Assembly: GCA_025267735.1 (NCBI GenBank)
Contig: CM046299.1
Location: 38,330,887-38,394,886, forward strand
DNA length: 64,000 bases
Origin: Mactra quadrangularis
Lineage: Eukaryota > Mollusca > Bivalvia > Venerida > Mactridae
Direction of reading: 5' to 3'
Each line of letters opens with the position of its first letter. Positions within the stretch are counted from its first letter, which is position 1. Position numbers and translations under genes: made by a program. The notes beneath the pieces are model-generated. The model was given only the letters and a program-made list of their open reading frames with translations. It ran no database searches and was not told the DNA's origin. Below are positions 21,405-33,700 of this stretch, piece by piece.

Positions 21405-24400
21405 TTATCTTTCAAGTTGAGATTTCTGTATAGCTTCCTCTACAACATTTCTCATATAGTTAATTGTCTCTCTTGGATTATCACTTCCTGTTACAGCACT
21501 ACCAGACACTATCATATTAGCACCAGCCTGAAATAGATATCATATTGTTACTTAATATACCATCTTGTAAAAGGTTTGTAAAGCTTTGGATACACTTGCA
21601 TAAATTTTTAAACCAATAGCATATTTCATGTTAGAAAGCAGACTGTCAAGATGACATACACCACAGAGGTGAGGTAGCAAATAATTTGAGATAAGAATTC
21701 TAATTTCTATTGCATAGTCAGAATATAAACCAGCTATAGCAGTTACCCCCTCCCCCCCGGCCAATTTTCCCATAAGGAAAACCCCAGGGCTTTTTCCCTG
21801 GGGTATGATTGGTCCAGACCTTCCCCTCTAAGGTTTTCCTCACATTAACATTTATAAAAAATTTGTATCTACTATGATACAACATTATTTGTCTCAGCCA
21901 AACCCTCCCGGCCAATTTCCCCTGTTGATAAACAGTACATGCTGTTTATTATTTTATAGTAAGTTTTGGCCCAATCTCCCCCCCCCCCAACCAATTGTTC
22001 CCATGTAAATTCCATGATAATTTCCCAGCAAAAACATGTTATACGGTTATACTTACATCAGCACATTGCTGTATTGTAGCTGGTCCTACTCCTCCATCTA
22101 CTTCTATATCTATATTTCCAAAATGTTCTCGTAAATACTGTATCTGAAATTGTATACACATAATATTAATAAGAAGTGAAAGGCAGTCAATCAGTAATTA
22201 CTGCTGATCATTGATTTGTAATTAAAGTATCATGGCAACTAGTCAATTCCATTGTTTCATAATCGAGAATACATGGGTTATTGCCAGTTCACATTCAAAT
22301 AATTGGACATTTGAATAAGTGCCTCCTTTCTTGTAGGTTTTCATGACTTAGCTAACAGTACCTACGTATTTCTATTAAAACACAAAATTTGTCACCAATT
22401 AGTAGATAAAGGTAGTAGCTAAAGACAGGTTCAAAAATGTAATATCATATCATTAATCACTGATCAATGTATTACAATGTATTGTGCCTAAAGTCAAATT
22501 GTAACAGTAAGTTGTTCTTCTCAATGTCCCTGAATAGGCCTAAATCTCTAGACCCAACCAAATACTGAGTAAGCAATTATACCGCATATACCTTCAACTG
22601 TAGCTGACAACAGTCCTAACTGACATAGATATTGGAGGGAGAATGGCTAATGAAAATATTTCATAACTGTGTAAACAATTCATTTACAGAATATTTCATA
22701 AATCAACAACCTGGTATAATAGTCAGATACCTTAGAGACAGAGCTAACCCGTTATGTACAAAATCAGTGATAAAAATACATAATACATTCCTATCATCAG
22801 TTATCACGCAGATAACTGTACTACTGGAAATTATAAGACAGCATACCTTAGGCATCATATCAGCCATAAACTTCTGTCCTCCAAACCCTGGTTCCACTGT
22901 CATTATTAGCACCATATCAACTAGATCTACATAAGGATCTAAAACTTGCACTGGAGTGTTAGGCTTTATTCCAATACCTGCCTATTGAAATATATCATTT
23001 AAACCAACTACAATAAAATATGATTGTAATTAAGTTACTGATCAATTAATTTTGGTTGGGTTTAACGCCGTAGCAACACATTGTATAGATCATATCACAG
23101 CAGTCAGTCAACCTACTCATCGTTCCTGGAAAGACTTAACCTCTACATTTAGCTGTTAACCAGTAACTGGGAGAATACTTTCATCAGTGATTGACCAACT
23201 GCTCTAAATGATAACAAATCAGTGGTAGGAGGGAGAATGGCCAAGGAAAATGTCATGATCAAACTCCACAAAAGTATGAGAATGGCCATGGAAAATTTCA
23301 TGACCAAACTCCACAAGAGTATGCCACACCCTACAATCCAACCCAAGATCTGTTGATCAGTACACTTAGGATGCCCTACATCAATCATTATATCTGAAAT
23401 GGCAGTATCAACAAAAATATCAAACCATAACAGTTTGAATGATTCCCTTATTGATATTTGAAAGTGATTATCAGAATGGATAGGTAAAATTAATTCCGAG
23501 ATTAAAATGCAGTTAAATCCATCTTGTAGGATGCATGGAATCTGATTTTAAGGAGATTGTAATCAAAATAAAAATGAAATATTGTAATAAACTAAATAAA
23601 GGGTTTTCTTTCAAATGAAATATATTTTTTTTTAAATGATTAAGTCTTAATTCAGTAAGAAATAAATTCAACTAGAAGTCAGAATAAAAATCCATGTAAT
23701 TGTCAAGTAGAAGAATTTCACAGGCTTTGGCAATTGCATTTCCCCATGTAATTTGTAAATTAATAATTATTAAATCTTATGAAGAATAACATACTTTCAT
23801 TCCAGTTTCTTTGATTTTTCTGATACATGTTTTTGGATCATCAGTAGCTTCCTGGTGAAATGTATATTGATTTGCACCAGCAGCAAACATACCTTCAATC
23901 CACTGAAATAAACAATTAATGTGTCAAAATGTTACACTTTTCTCTTGCTATTGACAAATGGGTCAGTTAGACCCCTGACTTTTTAAATAAGGGTCATATG
24001 CAGGGCTTTTTCAGGGGGTTTTGGGAAAAAGGCCCCTGCCTAAATTGGGAATTTTTAACACTGTAAATAGTCCGATTTGGGGAAAAATATCGACAAATCA
24101 AACCAATTTGGAAATTTCATCATTTATTTTTCTGCATTAAATCTTTATATGTTTTGCTTTGGTGTCTCTGAAAGTGTTGCAGTGCTCTTAAAGAGTTTGT
24201 TCTGACAGTTCAGTGAGGCATTTAATGCAAATTCTCATGTATTTATTATTTTTTGCATGAAATCTCGTGGTTTCTTTACTAAAGGCAAAAGACATCCTGT
24301 TTAAAGGGAATTATTTGATAAGATTGGGAATTTTTTTCTTGAAATTGGGAAAAATGGTCCTTTTTTGGCATTGGGAACGGGGCCCATATTCGGCCCAATG

Positions 24401-26132
24401 AGATAGGCTGAAAAAGCCCTGATATGAAAATTTTAGGGGTCATTTAAATACTTTAAGACAAATATTGAAAGTCATTAATACCAGTCAGAGTAAAGTGAAA
24501 GTAAATTTTTGGGATAATGACAGATTGTAAACTTTTGTGGCATAGAATGGAATTTCATAAAATGCTTCCAGGAGGACACATTGAAATTACTATTGATGGT
24601 CATTCTATCTAAAATTGTGAACTTGTAAAATATTTGTAAAGAATTGTATAATAGATCGAAACTATTGTAGAGATAAGTAAATTGAACTTTATTTCCATTA
24701 AATTCAGGTTTGATCAACGAACAGGCTCATTTTATTGTTTATTTAGTATGCCAAGATACATTTTAATAGCGAGCTCGAAGAGCGGGCCCAAAGGGCCCGC
24801 TCGAAAAGCGTGCTTACGGTAACGCGAATATGTTTCTATACAGTATCGTATTTTGAAAATGTACCGGAAGTTGATTTTTGAACCCGCCCTGCACATCCGG
24901 AAGAGACAATCTCTCATACAGAGTTGTCGATCCTTACAGTGATCTTAAAAGATTAACAGCTGCCTCATGGCCTTTTTCACTTACAGAATAATTTCAAAAG
25001 TGTTTTTTTATGATGCTTATTCCATAATAACAATTCAAAACATATTTCGTCCTTTTATTCGTTCTTTTACTCTATTTATTAATGACCTTTTTTACATCGA
25101 ATATACTTACCAACGCACCGTTTATGACGTCGCTAAGAGACGTTTATGATAAAACCAGCACGTTTCCGTAACCTAACGGTACCGGGCATTGTTTAAAGAG
25201 GAAAAATATATCTATCTTAAAAAATAAATGTTTTATTGCGTTTTTTTCATCTATTCAAAAGATAAATAATAATGTACAATACATTTCTTTCAGAATTGAA
25301 ATATGATTCTGACATAAAAGAATGAGATGTTGTCAGATTTTTTTGAATACAATTGATTACGCAGTTATCTCCCCTAGCTTGTTTGATTAATAGGCCCTCG
25401 AATAAATATATCACTGAAGCAACTACAATAAGGCCATGTTTACAAGCGTGGATCTGCAAGTTCATAAAAGTGACAATTTTAAAAGTAAAAAAAATACAAT
25501 AGAAACAGGGGATATGTTTTGTGGGTTGAAGCCGTATATATAGTGTAATCAAATGTTTTATTTGCATCTTGGAGAACATGATATTTTTGTGAGGATGCAG
25601 GTGTAGTCCTACCTTCCATTTCTCTGTGATGTGACGCTTTTATGTACAGCAAAACACATAGAGTGATCATAGTGTATAATTAGTGTTTCGATGATTTGTC
25701 TTGAAAATTGATTTCCTTTAGAAGGTTCTTTTCTCTCTTTTTAATCTCCATTTATTTCAGACTTTTATGGGTCTACAAGCTAACAAGTAAAAAAATTTGG
25801 TAACGTCTCCACATATAAGTTTTGATTCGTCGAGCTCGCTTTGAGGCTTTGCCTTAGTCATATTACTGTGTAATCAAAAATTTTAATCATACCTGTTCAG
25901 GGACAGCAACCATCATGTGCATATCAAAAAATACATTAGGCATTTTCGGTCTCAAGCATTTTACAACAGGATGACCAAATGTAAGGTTTGGAACGAACTG
26001 GCCATCCATTACGTCTAAATGCAAGTAATCAGCCCCGCTATCCATCATTCGCTGACATTCTGAAGCAAGTTGAGAAAGATCGGCATTTAAAATTGAAGGA
26101 CCGATTTTTGCTTTTCCACAACCGTCCGCCAT
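21405..26132 (-). CDS. RPE: Ribulose-5-phosphate 3-epimerase, 5 exons
   Basis: Cytosolic enzyme that interconverts D-ribulose 5-phosphate and D-xylulose 5-phosphate in the pentose phosphate pathway; a metal-dependent TIM barrel. Exons in coding order: 26132-25893, 23902-23795, 22981-22847, 22143-22057, 21527-21405, all GT/AG and in frame, giving 230 residues (human 228). Metal ligands expected from the family are present: H38 and D40 in HLDVMDG, H72 in DMHMM, and D177 in IEVDGGVG. Also seen are GPSILNADL near the N-terminus, [23 protein letters not shown] (phosphate loop) and [11 protein letters not shown]. The family usually has FHLEAT where this has FHQEAT, a mild change not at a ligand. 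No truncation. Introns carry a SINE and a 421-bp TIR element. Confidence 0.96.
23048..23395 (-). mobile_element. SINE, family B, in an RPE intron
   Basis: Shares GTTTAACGCCGTAGCAACAC, CTTTCATCAGTGATTGACCA-type and GGTAGGAGGGAGAATGGC segments with 11135-11425. A 45-50-base piece ending AAACTCCACAARAGTATG is tandemly duplicated at about 23235-23325. The tRNA-like head is decayed. Confidence 0.6.
24001..24421. mobile_element. 421-bp TIR element, ATATG duplication
   Basis: In RPE intron 1. Perfect 13-bp inverted ends, CAGGGCTTTTTCA and TGAAAAAGCCCTG, flanked directly on both sides by ATATG (23996-24000, 24422-24426). The inside has GGGAAAAAGGCCCC/GGGGCCCATATTCGGCCC-type blocks. A non-autonomous DNA transposon; no transposase. 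The 5-bp duplication does not match the 8 bp of hAT, so the superfamily is open. Confidence 0.75.
24768..25847. mobile_element. Possible 1.1-kb element in RPE intron 1
   Basis: AGCGAGCTCGAAGA near 24768 recurs inverted as TCGTCGAGCTCGCT near 25827. Just inside the left end is a perfect GC hairpin, GAGCGGGCCC-AAA-GGGCCCGCTC (24780-24802), standing out from AT-rich surroundings. Short ends only, no target duplication confirmed. Confidence 0.3.
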
Positions 26133-26192
26133 TTTGAACAGAAATCAGTGATGTATCACGTGGGCGTAAGCTTAAACTGCGGTGCACCGCAG
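26121..26192 (-). promoter_or_regulatory. RPE: RPE start and promoter motifs
   Basis: The start codon sits in CAAAATGGCGGA, near the YY1/TISU consensus. About 25-30 bases upstream is a CACGTG E-box (26157-26162), the core for Myc/Max and Mondo/Mlx-type factors, which regulate sugar-use genes in animals. At 26177-26192 is a perfect 16-base palindrome, CTGCGGTGCACCGCAG. All three fall within 60 bases of the start. No binding is shown. Confidence 0.4.
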
Positions 26193-27544
26193 TGTAATAT
26201 GCGGCCTAATAACTGCAGCAATTTTCATGAATGTTTATTATTGCTAATTTATTAGCAATATTTTATTTAAGCTATCGATGTTGTTATTGCTGATGTTTTC
26301 GTTGATTGCTGTTGTTGTTCTTGTTTTTATTATTGGAATCATTTTCGTCGTTAGTATTAAAGATGGTCTCATTATCTAATGATCGGACATTTTGTAAAAC
26401 AATTTTCATCATACTGTTGTCTAATTGAGTAACTAATTAATGTAACTTGTGATTGTCACGACGCATGCACGAGTGTTTGTAAAACAAAGGCGGTCGACAC
26501 GATTTTGAGTCAAAAACACATTTTTACAACTTTTAAAATTACGTACACAAAATTATAATATGTACACATATTATATAAAACCTGATAGATTTTTCCCAAG
26601 TTCAATTAGTTGCCAGTTTCTCAATCATAAATGATTTTATTTCACATATTTGTACATGAATGCATATAGCTGAGACTTTTTTCTTTCGTATGACATATAA
26701 CATACATGTATTTTTCAAGCGCCGCAAATAAGGTAGATAAAAAAACCCACAGGCAATGCAAATTTTGCTAGTAGGACGCAGAAGTCAGAAAGAAAGTCCC
26801 AAAATCAAAACAGACTGATAACGGTAAACAAAATTTATCTTCATTAGTGTACTTATTTCGACTTATGTGCAACTATTCTAAAATTAAAGTCAAATTACAT
26901 AATTTTATACCTGGCTACCAAATTTCATACATTAACCATTAATGTTAAGTTGGTTAAACTTACATTTTTAAATGAGACTGTTGATACCTTTTCGTCAATC
27001 ATGCTCCTTATTTAAAACTAGGTGCCTAAATTACTTTACAGGGACATTACATTAAGGGCCCCCAATGGGTCCAGAGAAAAGCCCTGGCTAAGGGTCCAGG
27101 AAGCAGACACATATCCAGAATTTCAACTATTTGTTCCAGGGTATACAATAGAAAGCATCCAGATATGTATTATATAATTCTCTAATAGCCGTTGGATCAT
27201 GTTAAAATCTTACAAAAATGAGAAAGTGTGAACTGTCGACCTACGTTATGTCATTGTATTACTGCACGTATTCGCAGTCTCATAACTTATATCTTTTGAC
27301 GTTAATATATATTTTTCTATAAATATCATATTTTACGATTAAAAACTTTGCTTGGGCATTTTTGAGAGGGGACGTACGCCGGGTCGACCTCCTCCCTGGA
27401 TCCGCCTATGGCTTATACAGTATACTGACTGATTAAACTGTTTATAAAATTGTTAAGTGGGGGTTGTTTGTGTTGACATATGAAACTCTTTGTGTGAATC
27501 TCTAGAATAAAACGTTCTTCAAACTATTCTAATTGGTCCTTTTC

Positions 27545-28060
27545 GCTCCTATTAGGTCACAGTAGTGGAAAATGTCTTTTCATCCAGACAAACGTCAAGT
27601 TCTCACCATCTCCAGAAAGAAGAAACCCATTAAACACAATTACGCCTTCAACGGTCATCATCTGCAACATGTTTCTTCAGCAAAATACCTAGGACTCATT
27701 CTTAATAATCATCTTGACTGGGGCAAACACATCTCTAACATCACAAGCAAAGCCTTAAAGAATCTCAACTTCATCCTCTAAAACAAAACAAAAAAACAGC
27801 ATATATAAATCATTGGTTCGTCCAACTCTGGAATACCCTTCGTCAGTCTGGGACCCCTATGGGGAAAAAGGCATATGTAATCCATAGTTCTAAATGATAC
27901 AGAGAAGGGGAGCCCACTGCGTCAAAAACAGCTTTAGAAATAAATCCAGTGTAACGGAAATGCTTCAAGACCTTTATTCGAATGGCTATCACTCCGCAGT
28001 TTGTTGGCCGCACAATCTTGGCCGCACATTTGACCGCACTTGGTCGCTGTTTAAACTTGT
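27545..28060 (+). pseudogene. Dead LINE reverse-transcriptase fragment
   Basis: Frame 27572-27781 reads like the post-catalytic region of a jockey/CR1-type reverse transcriptase: FHPDKRQVL, then SSAKYLGLILNNHLDWGKHI. The match continues in other frames after a frameshift (YKSLVRPTLEYPSSVWDP near 27802, then IQRRGAHCVKN near 27895), so it is broken and truncated at both ends. No EN domain or catalytic YADD-type motif remains. Confidence 0.7.
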
Positions 28061-28311
28061 CCTTCATTCTTTTTTTTGTCAAAAATTATTCCTTTTGTTT
28101 ACAGTGCTACTTAAAATCTCATAATCTAGCCATCGTTATATCATATTTTTTCGTAATTTAACAATACAAGTACTCATTTTTTTTTAATTTCAGACAATTG
28201 TCGTCATGACAGGTGCAAATGATATTGGAAGAAAATCACCAGAACATATATTTGACAATATGCTGTTAATCTGTGGCGCATACATTTACGCAATTTATCT
28301 AATTACAGTAG

Positions 28312-28375
28312 TTCTGTTCTCACTATTGATTAAATCAGTGGGGTTAATGTATGCGCCATGGACAGTTGAATAAAT
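28312..28375. repeat. Half copy of MITE P1
   Basis: Contains AAATCAGTGGGGTTAATGTA and GACAGTTGAATAAATTG, the right half of the 145-bp element at 1775-1919. Confidence 0.5.
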
Positions 28376-28984
28376 TGTATCCATATCATATGTATGACCT
28401 TTTTAATTTATTCTAAATATTGTGAAAGCAATCAGTATTCATACCTACTATTTTCAATATTTTCGTACTAATGAGTAACACTCATATTTAAAATTGTATC
28501 TGTTATGTATATAATGAACATTCCATATACAAATGATAATACGAATACATTTATCCTTGAACTCATTCCATCATACCATTTGTGTTGTACACATGTTCAT
28601 TAAATATTTATCTGTAATATATACATGTACATAGAACATGCTGTAATGAATGCTAAGTTCTTCCTGACATTCTAGATTTATAAGAATATTTAGTTTCATA
28701 AAAAATCACACTATTAATTGAACTGATTTTCTAAAATATCAAGATGTTGTAGTGTTTTTGTGATGAAGTGTTTATTCATGTTTATATAAATATATATTCA
28801 TAATTTTATGAAGAATACATTTTACAATCAATTATTTACAGTTTTTGTTATTCTTAGCAAATGAAGTGTGACATACCAACTGACCAACAAGACAATAAAA
28901 TGTACATTCGCACATATAACGCTGTGATTGGATTAAACGCTAACTTGATTAGCGAATAATTGGATTAACTGCTAATTGGATTAG

Positions 28985-30660
28985 CGATTGATTCATTTAT
29001 TGCTATGAATAAGCATTATTCAATAGTATGAAAACCCTAACTTATAACGTTCGAAGAAATAGTTTTCAAAAAATATATTTTATAAGTAAAACATAATCGA
29101 AATCTACATTACTCGAGCCTTCAAATGGAGTATTTAGGATACAAATTGTTGAGAAAAACACAATTTAGGGGTTGGATACATGAAATCGTATTATTATAAA
29201 ATATAATTACATAATGGCATATGTCTGTGGGTGCATTTGCCGACATGTTCAATGAAAATACCATATTGTTCTTGGTTTGTTCAAATGCATGCTTATCAGT
29301 AAACGACTTTCTGATGCTGTTAAAATTAACATTTCTGAAAGTGGCATAGTCAGAGCTTTTAAATGACATATTATTTACAAATATGCATTCTCAAATAATC
29401 AATTTAACGCTGTGTCAATCTGCTCCAAAAATATATTAAGGGTAAAATTTCAATGGGATATCTTACATACAATATCTATAGTCGACAGTTCACGTGTCGG
29501 ACAGAGTTGTGTTCAAATGCATGCATATATATTACTAATTATCCGATTTCGTTCATCTTAATCTTTTTGAAAATGGCATTGTCATGGCTTCCAATTGATA
29601 TATTACTTATGAATATCCATTAATGAATAATAAAATTAAAAGGTGGGTCCATTTCCAATAAAAAATATACAAAAAAATAAACGCGCAAAAATTCAAAGAA
29701 TACACCTAACGTTGAACGTTCACATATTTCGCTTTAATGAGCCGATTTTAATAAGTAAAACATAATGCGAAAACTACGGGCACGTTCCGCAAGGAAATCG
29801 CTAGATAGCAGCGATTCGTCCTCTGGTACCTTTCTTGCACCAAAAGTATTGACTATATGACACCAAATCGAGGGTACCAGGAGACGAATCGCTAGCTAGC
29901 GATTGCCTTGCGGAACGTGCCCTACATGACATTGGCTTTAAAATGTTGCCCAGTTTATAAAAATATAATGAGAAATAAAAAAGTTAAGGAGTGGGTCCAT
30001 GCAATCTTTGCGATTTTTTGGGGGTAAAATAGCGATGGGCTATAATACATACAATATGTATAGTTGATAGTTCACGCATGCTGGGCAGAGTTGTGTTCAA
30101 ATGCACGTTAATAAATTACTACTTATCCGATTTTGTTCATCTTAATCTTTTTGATAATGGCATTGTCATAGCTTTCAACTGGTATATTACTTTTAAATAT
30201 TTATCCATGAATAAAAAAGATAAATTGGGTCCATTTGCTCTAACAAAAAAATATGTATGTACTCGAAAAAATTATCACAGAATATATCTAACTTTGAACG
30301 TTTGTAGAAATCGTTTTAATAATCCGATTTCAAAAAATAAAACATTCACAAAAACTACATTACAATGGCTTTAAAATTATGTAAATTTAAAAAAAAAATA
30401 TGTTGAGAAATAAAAAATATAAGGGGTGGGTCCATGGAATCTTTGCGATATTTTTGGGGTTAATTATCGATGAAAAAGGAGTCATATTCAACCTTATTTA
30501 AAATACATTTTTTTGCCGTCAGATTTTTCTTTTGTTTACATTTTTGGAAACCGCATTGTCTTAGCTTTCTAACAGTACCTTTATATAAAAAATATATTCA
30601 TTATTAAAAAAGTTAAGGGTGGGTCCATGTAATCGTTACATTTTCTATAAAAAACATAGG
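28985..30660. repeat. Three degenerate tandem units of about 580 bp
   Basis: Segments repeat in order: AAYRTTCGAA/GAACGTT, then AAGTAAAACATAATCGAAA, then GGGGTGGGTCCATG, then CAGAGTTGTGTTCAAATGCA and TGGCATTGTCAT. The last block is at 29508 and again at 30087, 580 bases apart. The GTGGGTCCAT motif is at 29642, 29992, 30227 (as TTGGGTCCAT), 30426 and 30615. Identity is moderate, so the duplication is old. This lies directly upstream of LIPE. Confidence 0.65.
29778..29922. mobile_element. 145-bp TIR element with 3-bp duplication
   Basis: GGGCACGTTCCGCAAGG at the left and CCTTGCGGAACGTGCCC at the right, with arms continuing to about 50 bases (CGATTCGTCCTCTGGTACC / GGTACCAGGAGACGAATCG). Flanked by TAC on each side. 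The neighbouring tandem unit at about 30350 has the uninterrupted site (ACTACATTACAATGGC), supporting a true insertion. GGG ends and a 3-bp duplication would fit PIF/Harbinger. Confidence 0.75.
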
Positions 30661-30721
30661 TGGGTCCGGGGATTACACCTGTCCTCCTTTTCGTTCATTA
30701 TTTTTCTTTAAGTTAGTATAG

Positions 30722-30733
30722 ATGCTCTTGTAA
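30722..30733 (+). promoter_or_regulatory. LIPE: Three-codon uORF overlapping the LIPE start
   Basis: ATGCTCTTGTAATGG: a tiny frame (Met-Leu-Leu-stop) whose stop codon TAA shares its last A with the LIPE ATG at 30733. The LIPE frame itself has an in-frame stop at 30709-30711. Whether the mRNA includes 30722 is unknown. Confidence 0.35.
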
Positions 30734-33700
30734 TGGCTGACAATAATGACAACCAACCGTTTGGATTGTGTAAAAATGACGCACAATTCTTAAAATACTT
30801 TCATACTTTAATAAAAGATCTTCGAAATTTAGTTATAAGTAACATAGAATACTATCAACGCGGAAAATCGAGTGTACATGCGTGTTTTTACGCTACATTT
30901 TGTATTTTATTGGAACGAACTCAAGTTCTTGAACCTCAAGTTATAAACATCGTTCCTAGATTGCAAGAATTTGATTTTTCTGAAGATGTCCAGGCTAATG
31001 GTTACAGAAGTTTTATCAGCATTGTCAACAGGTTTGTTAAAGCAAATAATTATTTTATACTGAAGATCAGACACTTGTAAACAAGTTTATTAAAAAATGT
31101 AATTGTAATAACTAATGTCCAGTAATAGTGAAAATGAAAGTGAGCCAGGTACATGAGTCATTTGACAGTTTTCACTAAACATGCTGTTATCATTTCAGAA
31201 AGTTGTTAATAATTTATGTTTACTTGATAGTTGATAGCTTTATTTAATAAATTTAGTGGATTTTTATTATTATATTTAAAATAAAGTTATTGGGTTAGTG
31301 GACATGATAATACAAGTTGGCTCATGTCCAAACTAATAGTAGGTCAGGTTAACTACGTACTGTATGGTGTACAGAAACCTATGCATCACTGTCTATTAGT
31401 TATGAAATAAGAGCATCTTAAAATATCCCTTGCGCATTAAGGTGAAATAAGAGCCATTTTTCGCCTGTTTCGCAACCTTTAAAGGATTGAACATTTCCTT
31501 TTATAACATAAACGGAGAAGTCGAAGCTTAGACAATCTTATGGACAGCCCTTGTTAAAATATTTACAAAAGATACAATCATCAAAATCAATTATTTTAAG
31601 ACAAATATATATCATGAAATCATCTTCATAATAGCGTCAAAATGCCCAATAATTGGGCAGACAGGTATTGCAATTAGCAAAACTTAAAAATTGCATAACC
31701 TTTATATTTATTAATAGATTTTAATGATATGAAGTTTATTTAGTTTGTCTGAATGTATTATTTTTAGAAAAAAAACAATGAATCAGCCATCTTATTTTGT
31801 TTTAAAAAGTGTTGTCTTGGCTAGCATCGGCACTGAAAATATTAAATTGTTGAGCGCTATCAAGATAAACAAATTTTACATATGACATATATTAATATCA
31901 ATATTTTCAGCGCTGATGTATCACACATAAAATATTATCAAACTTCCAATGTTTCCAATAATTTGATGTTTCAGTGCAGTTATTGAATGATTCCAACCTT
32001 TTCTGTATTTTTATTATATATATGATATTTGGTTCATGTTATTTAATTCTTTATCTGTTCTTGTATTCCAGATGTTGTGCACACATATTACAACTGTGTA
32101 GACATATCAACATTAACAAGACAAGTCTATTATTTCGCTCTACCCATTACCTGAAAGAACTAGAAGCTTATGTTGAAGTATTAGGACAACTTATGGCATG
32201 TCTTGGGTAAGAAATTGGTTGTTTCTTCATCTAACAGTTTAAAATAGGGCCTATGAAGTCTGATGTGAAAGAAAGTCACTAATAGCTTTTTGTGCAAGCC
32301 AAGTTTTATGCAATGGTTTTGCTTGAAGCTAGCATACCAAAGCATACACCATGATGGAGGCAAACATGTGTTCCCTATGTATTTAGATACCTATCTAAAC
32401 ATTATAATATACCATGTTTTTTGAAAATCAAATCTGTTGGTAGTGCTAATAAGCATTGTTCTTGGACAATGAATCTTCGCTATATTGTCAAAATTATCTG
32501 CTGATTAATGTATTGCATGCTAATTGCAAGTTCCTCACTTCAAGAATACTGAAGACTAATTATTGTTAAATAACATTTCACTATCAAATCCATTTATCAT
32601 GTAAAACAATATGGTATTATTTTCTTGAGTACTTATGATACATGTTGTTATCATAGTTTATATTTAGGCAAAGTTAATTGATGAGCAAGTTAGGGGCTAT
32701 ATTAACCTAAAAAAATCACTTTAATTTTAAATCCAGCTGATAATGAATCTCTCTTTATTTGAACCAAACTGATATTGCTTATCATAATGTTACTAACTAG
32801 TGATTTTACTGGAACCTAGAAAAGGACAGGGAAGTATATAAAAGGGAATGGTTGTATTAGTGGGCTGATGGTTCAAAGTTACTATTTCTGCATAGGGCGC
32901 AGCATAAAGAGGTAAGGGGGAGAAAAGGAACAGGTTGCAGTGCCCTGCTAATCTGTGGTGCTTTTCACAAAAATTCTGACAAAAAATCTTTGTAAGTCAA
33001 AAGCAAGAAACCTTAATAATAGAGTAAGACTCATTTTTTGGCTTATTAATTCTAAATATTATAGAATTGTGTAGAATAGTGTATACTTTTTGAATATCAT
33101 AACATAGTTATGCTTATTATCCATCTGACGTTGAAGTGCTAATTGTATGAAACTGACTTACAAAGATTTTTTTCGTAAGATTTTTTGTGAAAAACATCAC
33201 TGGTTCAGACAGAAAACACTTAAAAAAAGACATTACAAAATGTTGTAATATTTTACTTACAGTTATCTACAACAACTGATGTCATATAGTAAAGATGGAG
33301 AACTGTTTTTAGATGACAATAACCCATTAGGTGATGATTTATTAGTTGAAGTTGAAATGTTAAACACTGACTGTTTCTATGGCAGATGTCTTGGTTTTCA
33401 GGTAAGTTTTCTTGTAGGCATAATTTCCATAAATATTTCAGCGCTTGTCCAGTTTTCTGCAATTGGAAATTCTATGCTAAATCTGCCAATCATTGATTTA
33501 GCCTTCAGTATAAGTAGGCCATTCTATTAATGACTAATGTAGCTATGTCACAGACTTTTGACAATCTTAACGCCCATAAAAGGATGTTTTGACTGTGACA
33601 AAAATGATATCAGTTGAATATTGCATAAGTATACCCTACAGAAAAAATGTTAATTATTGCATTTCTAAGTGCAAGAAGATTGAAACTGACTGTAGAATTT

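Larger units (their letters stand above)
26193..28984. other. Intergenic between RPE and LIPE
   Basis: AT-rich, with no complete gene. Contains the LINE fragment at 27545-28060 and a half copy of MITE P1 at 28312-28375. A short GGATTARCGCTAA-type reiteration is at 28925-28990. CCTGGATCCGCC at 27401 resembles the end of the element at 505-834, without a partner. Confidence 0.5.

Noticed and set aside
27572..27781. Host gene
   Set aside because: It matches a LINE reverse-transcriptase region and is broken by frameshifts.
31032..31080. Read-through end of LIPE exon 1 as a short protein
   Set aside because: The splice at 31031 to 32072 restores the conserved ANGYRS...RCC region; the extension looks like intron.
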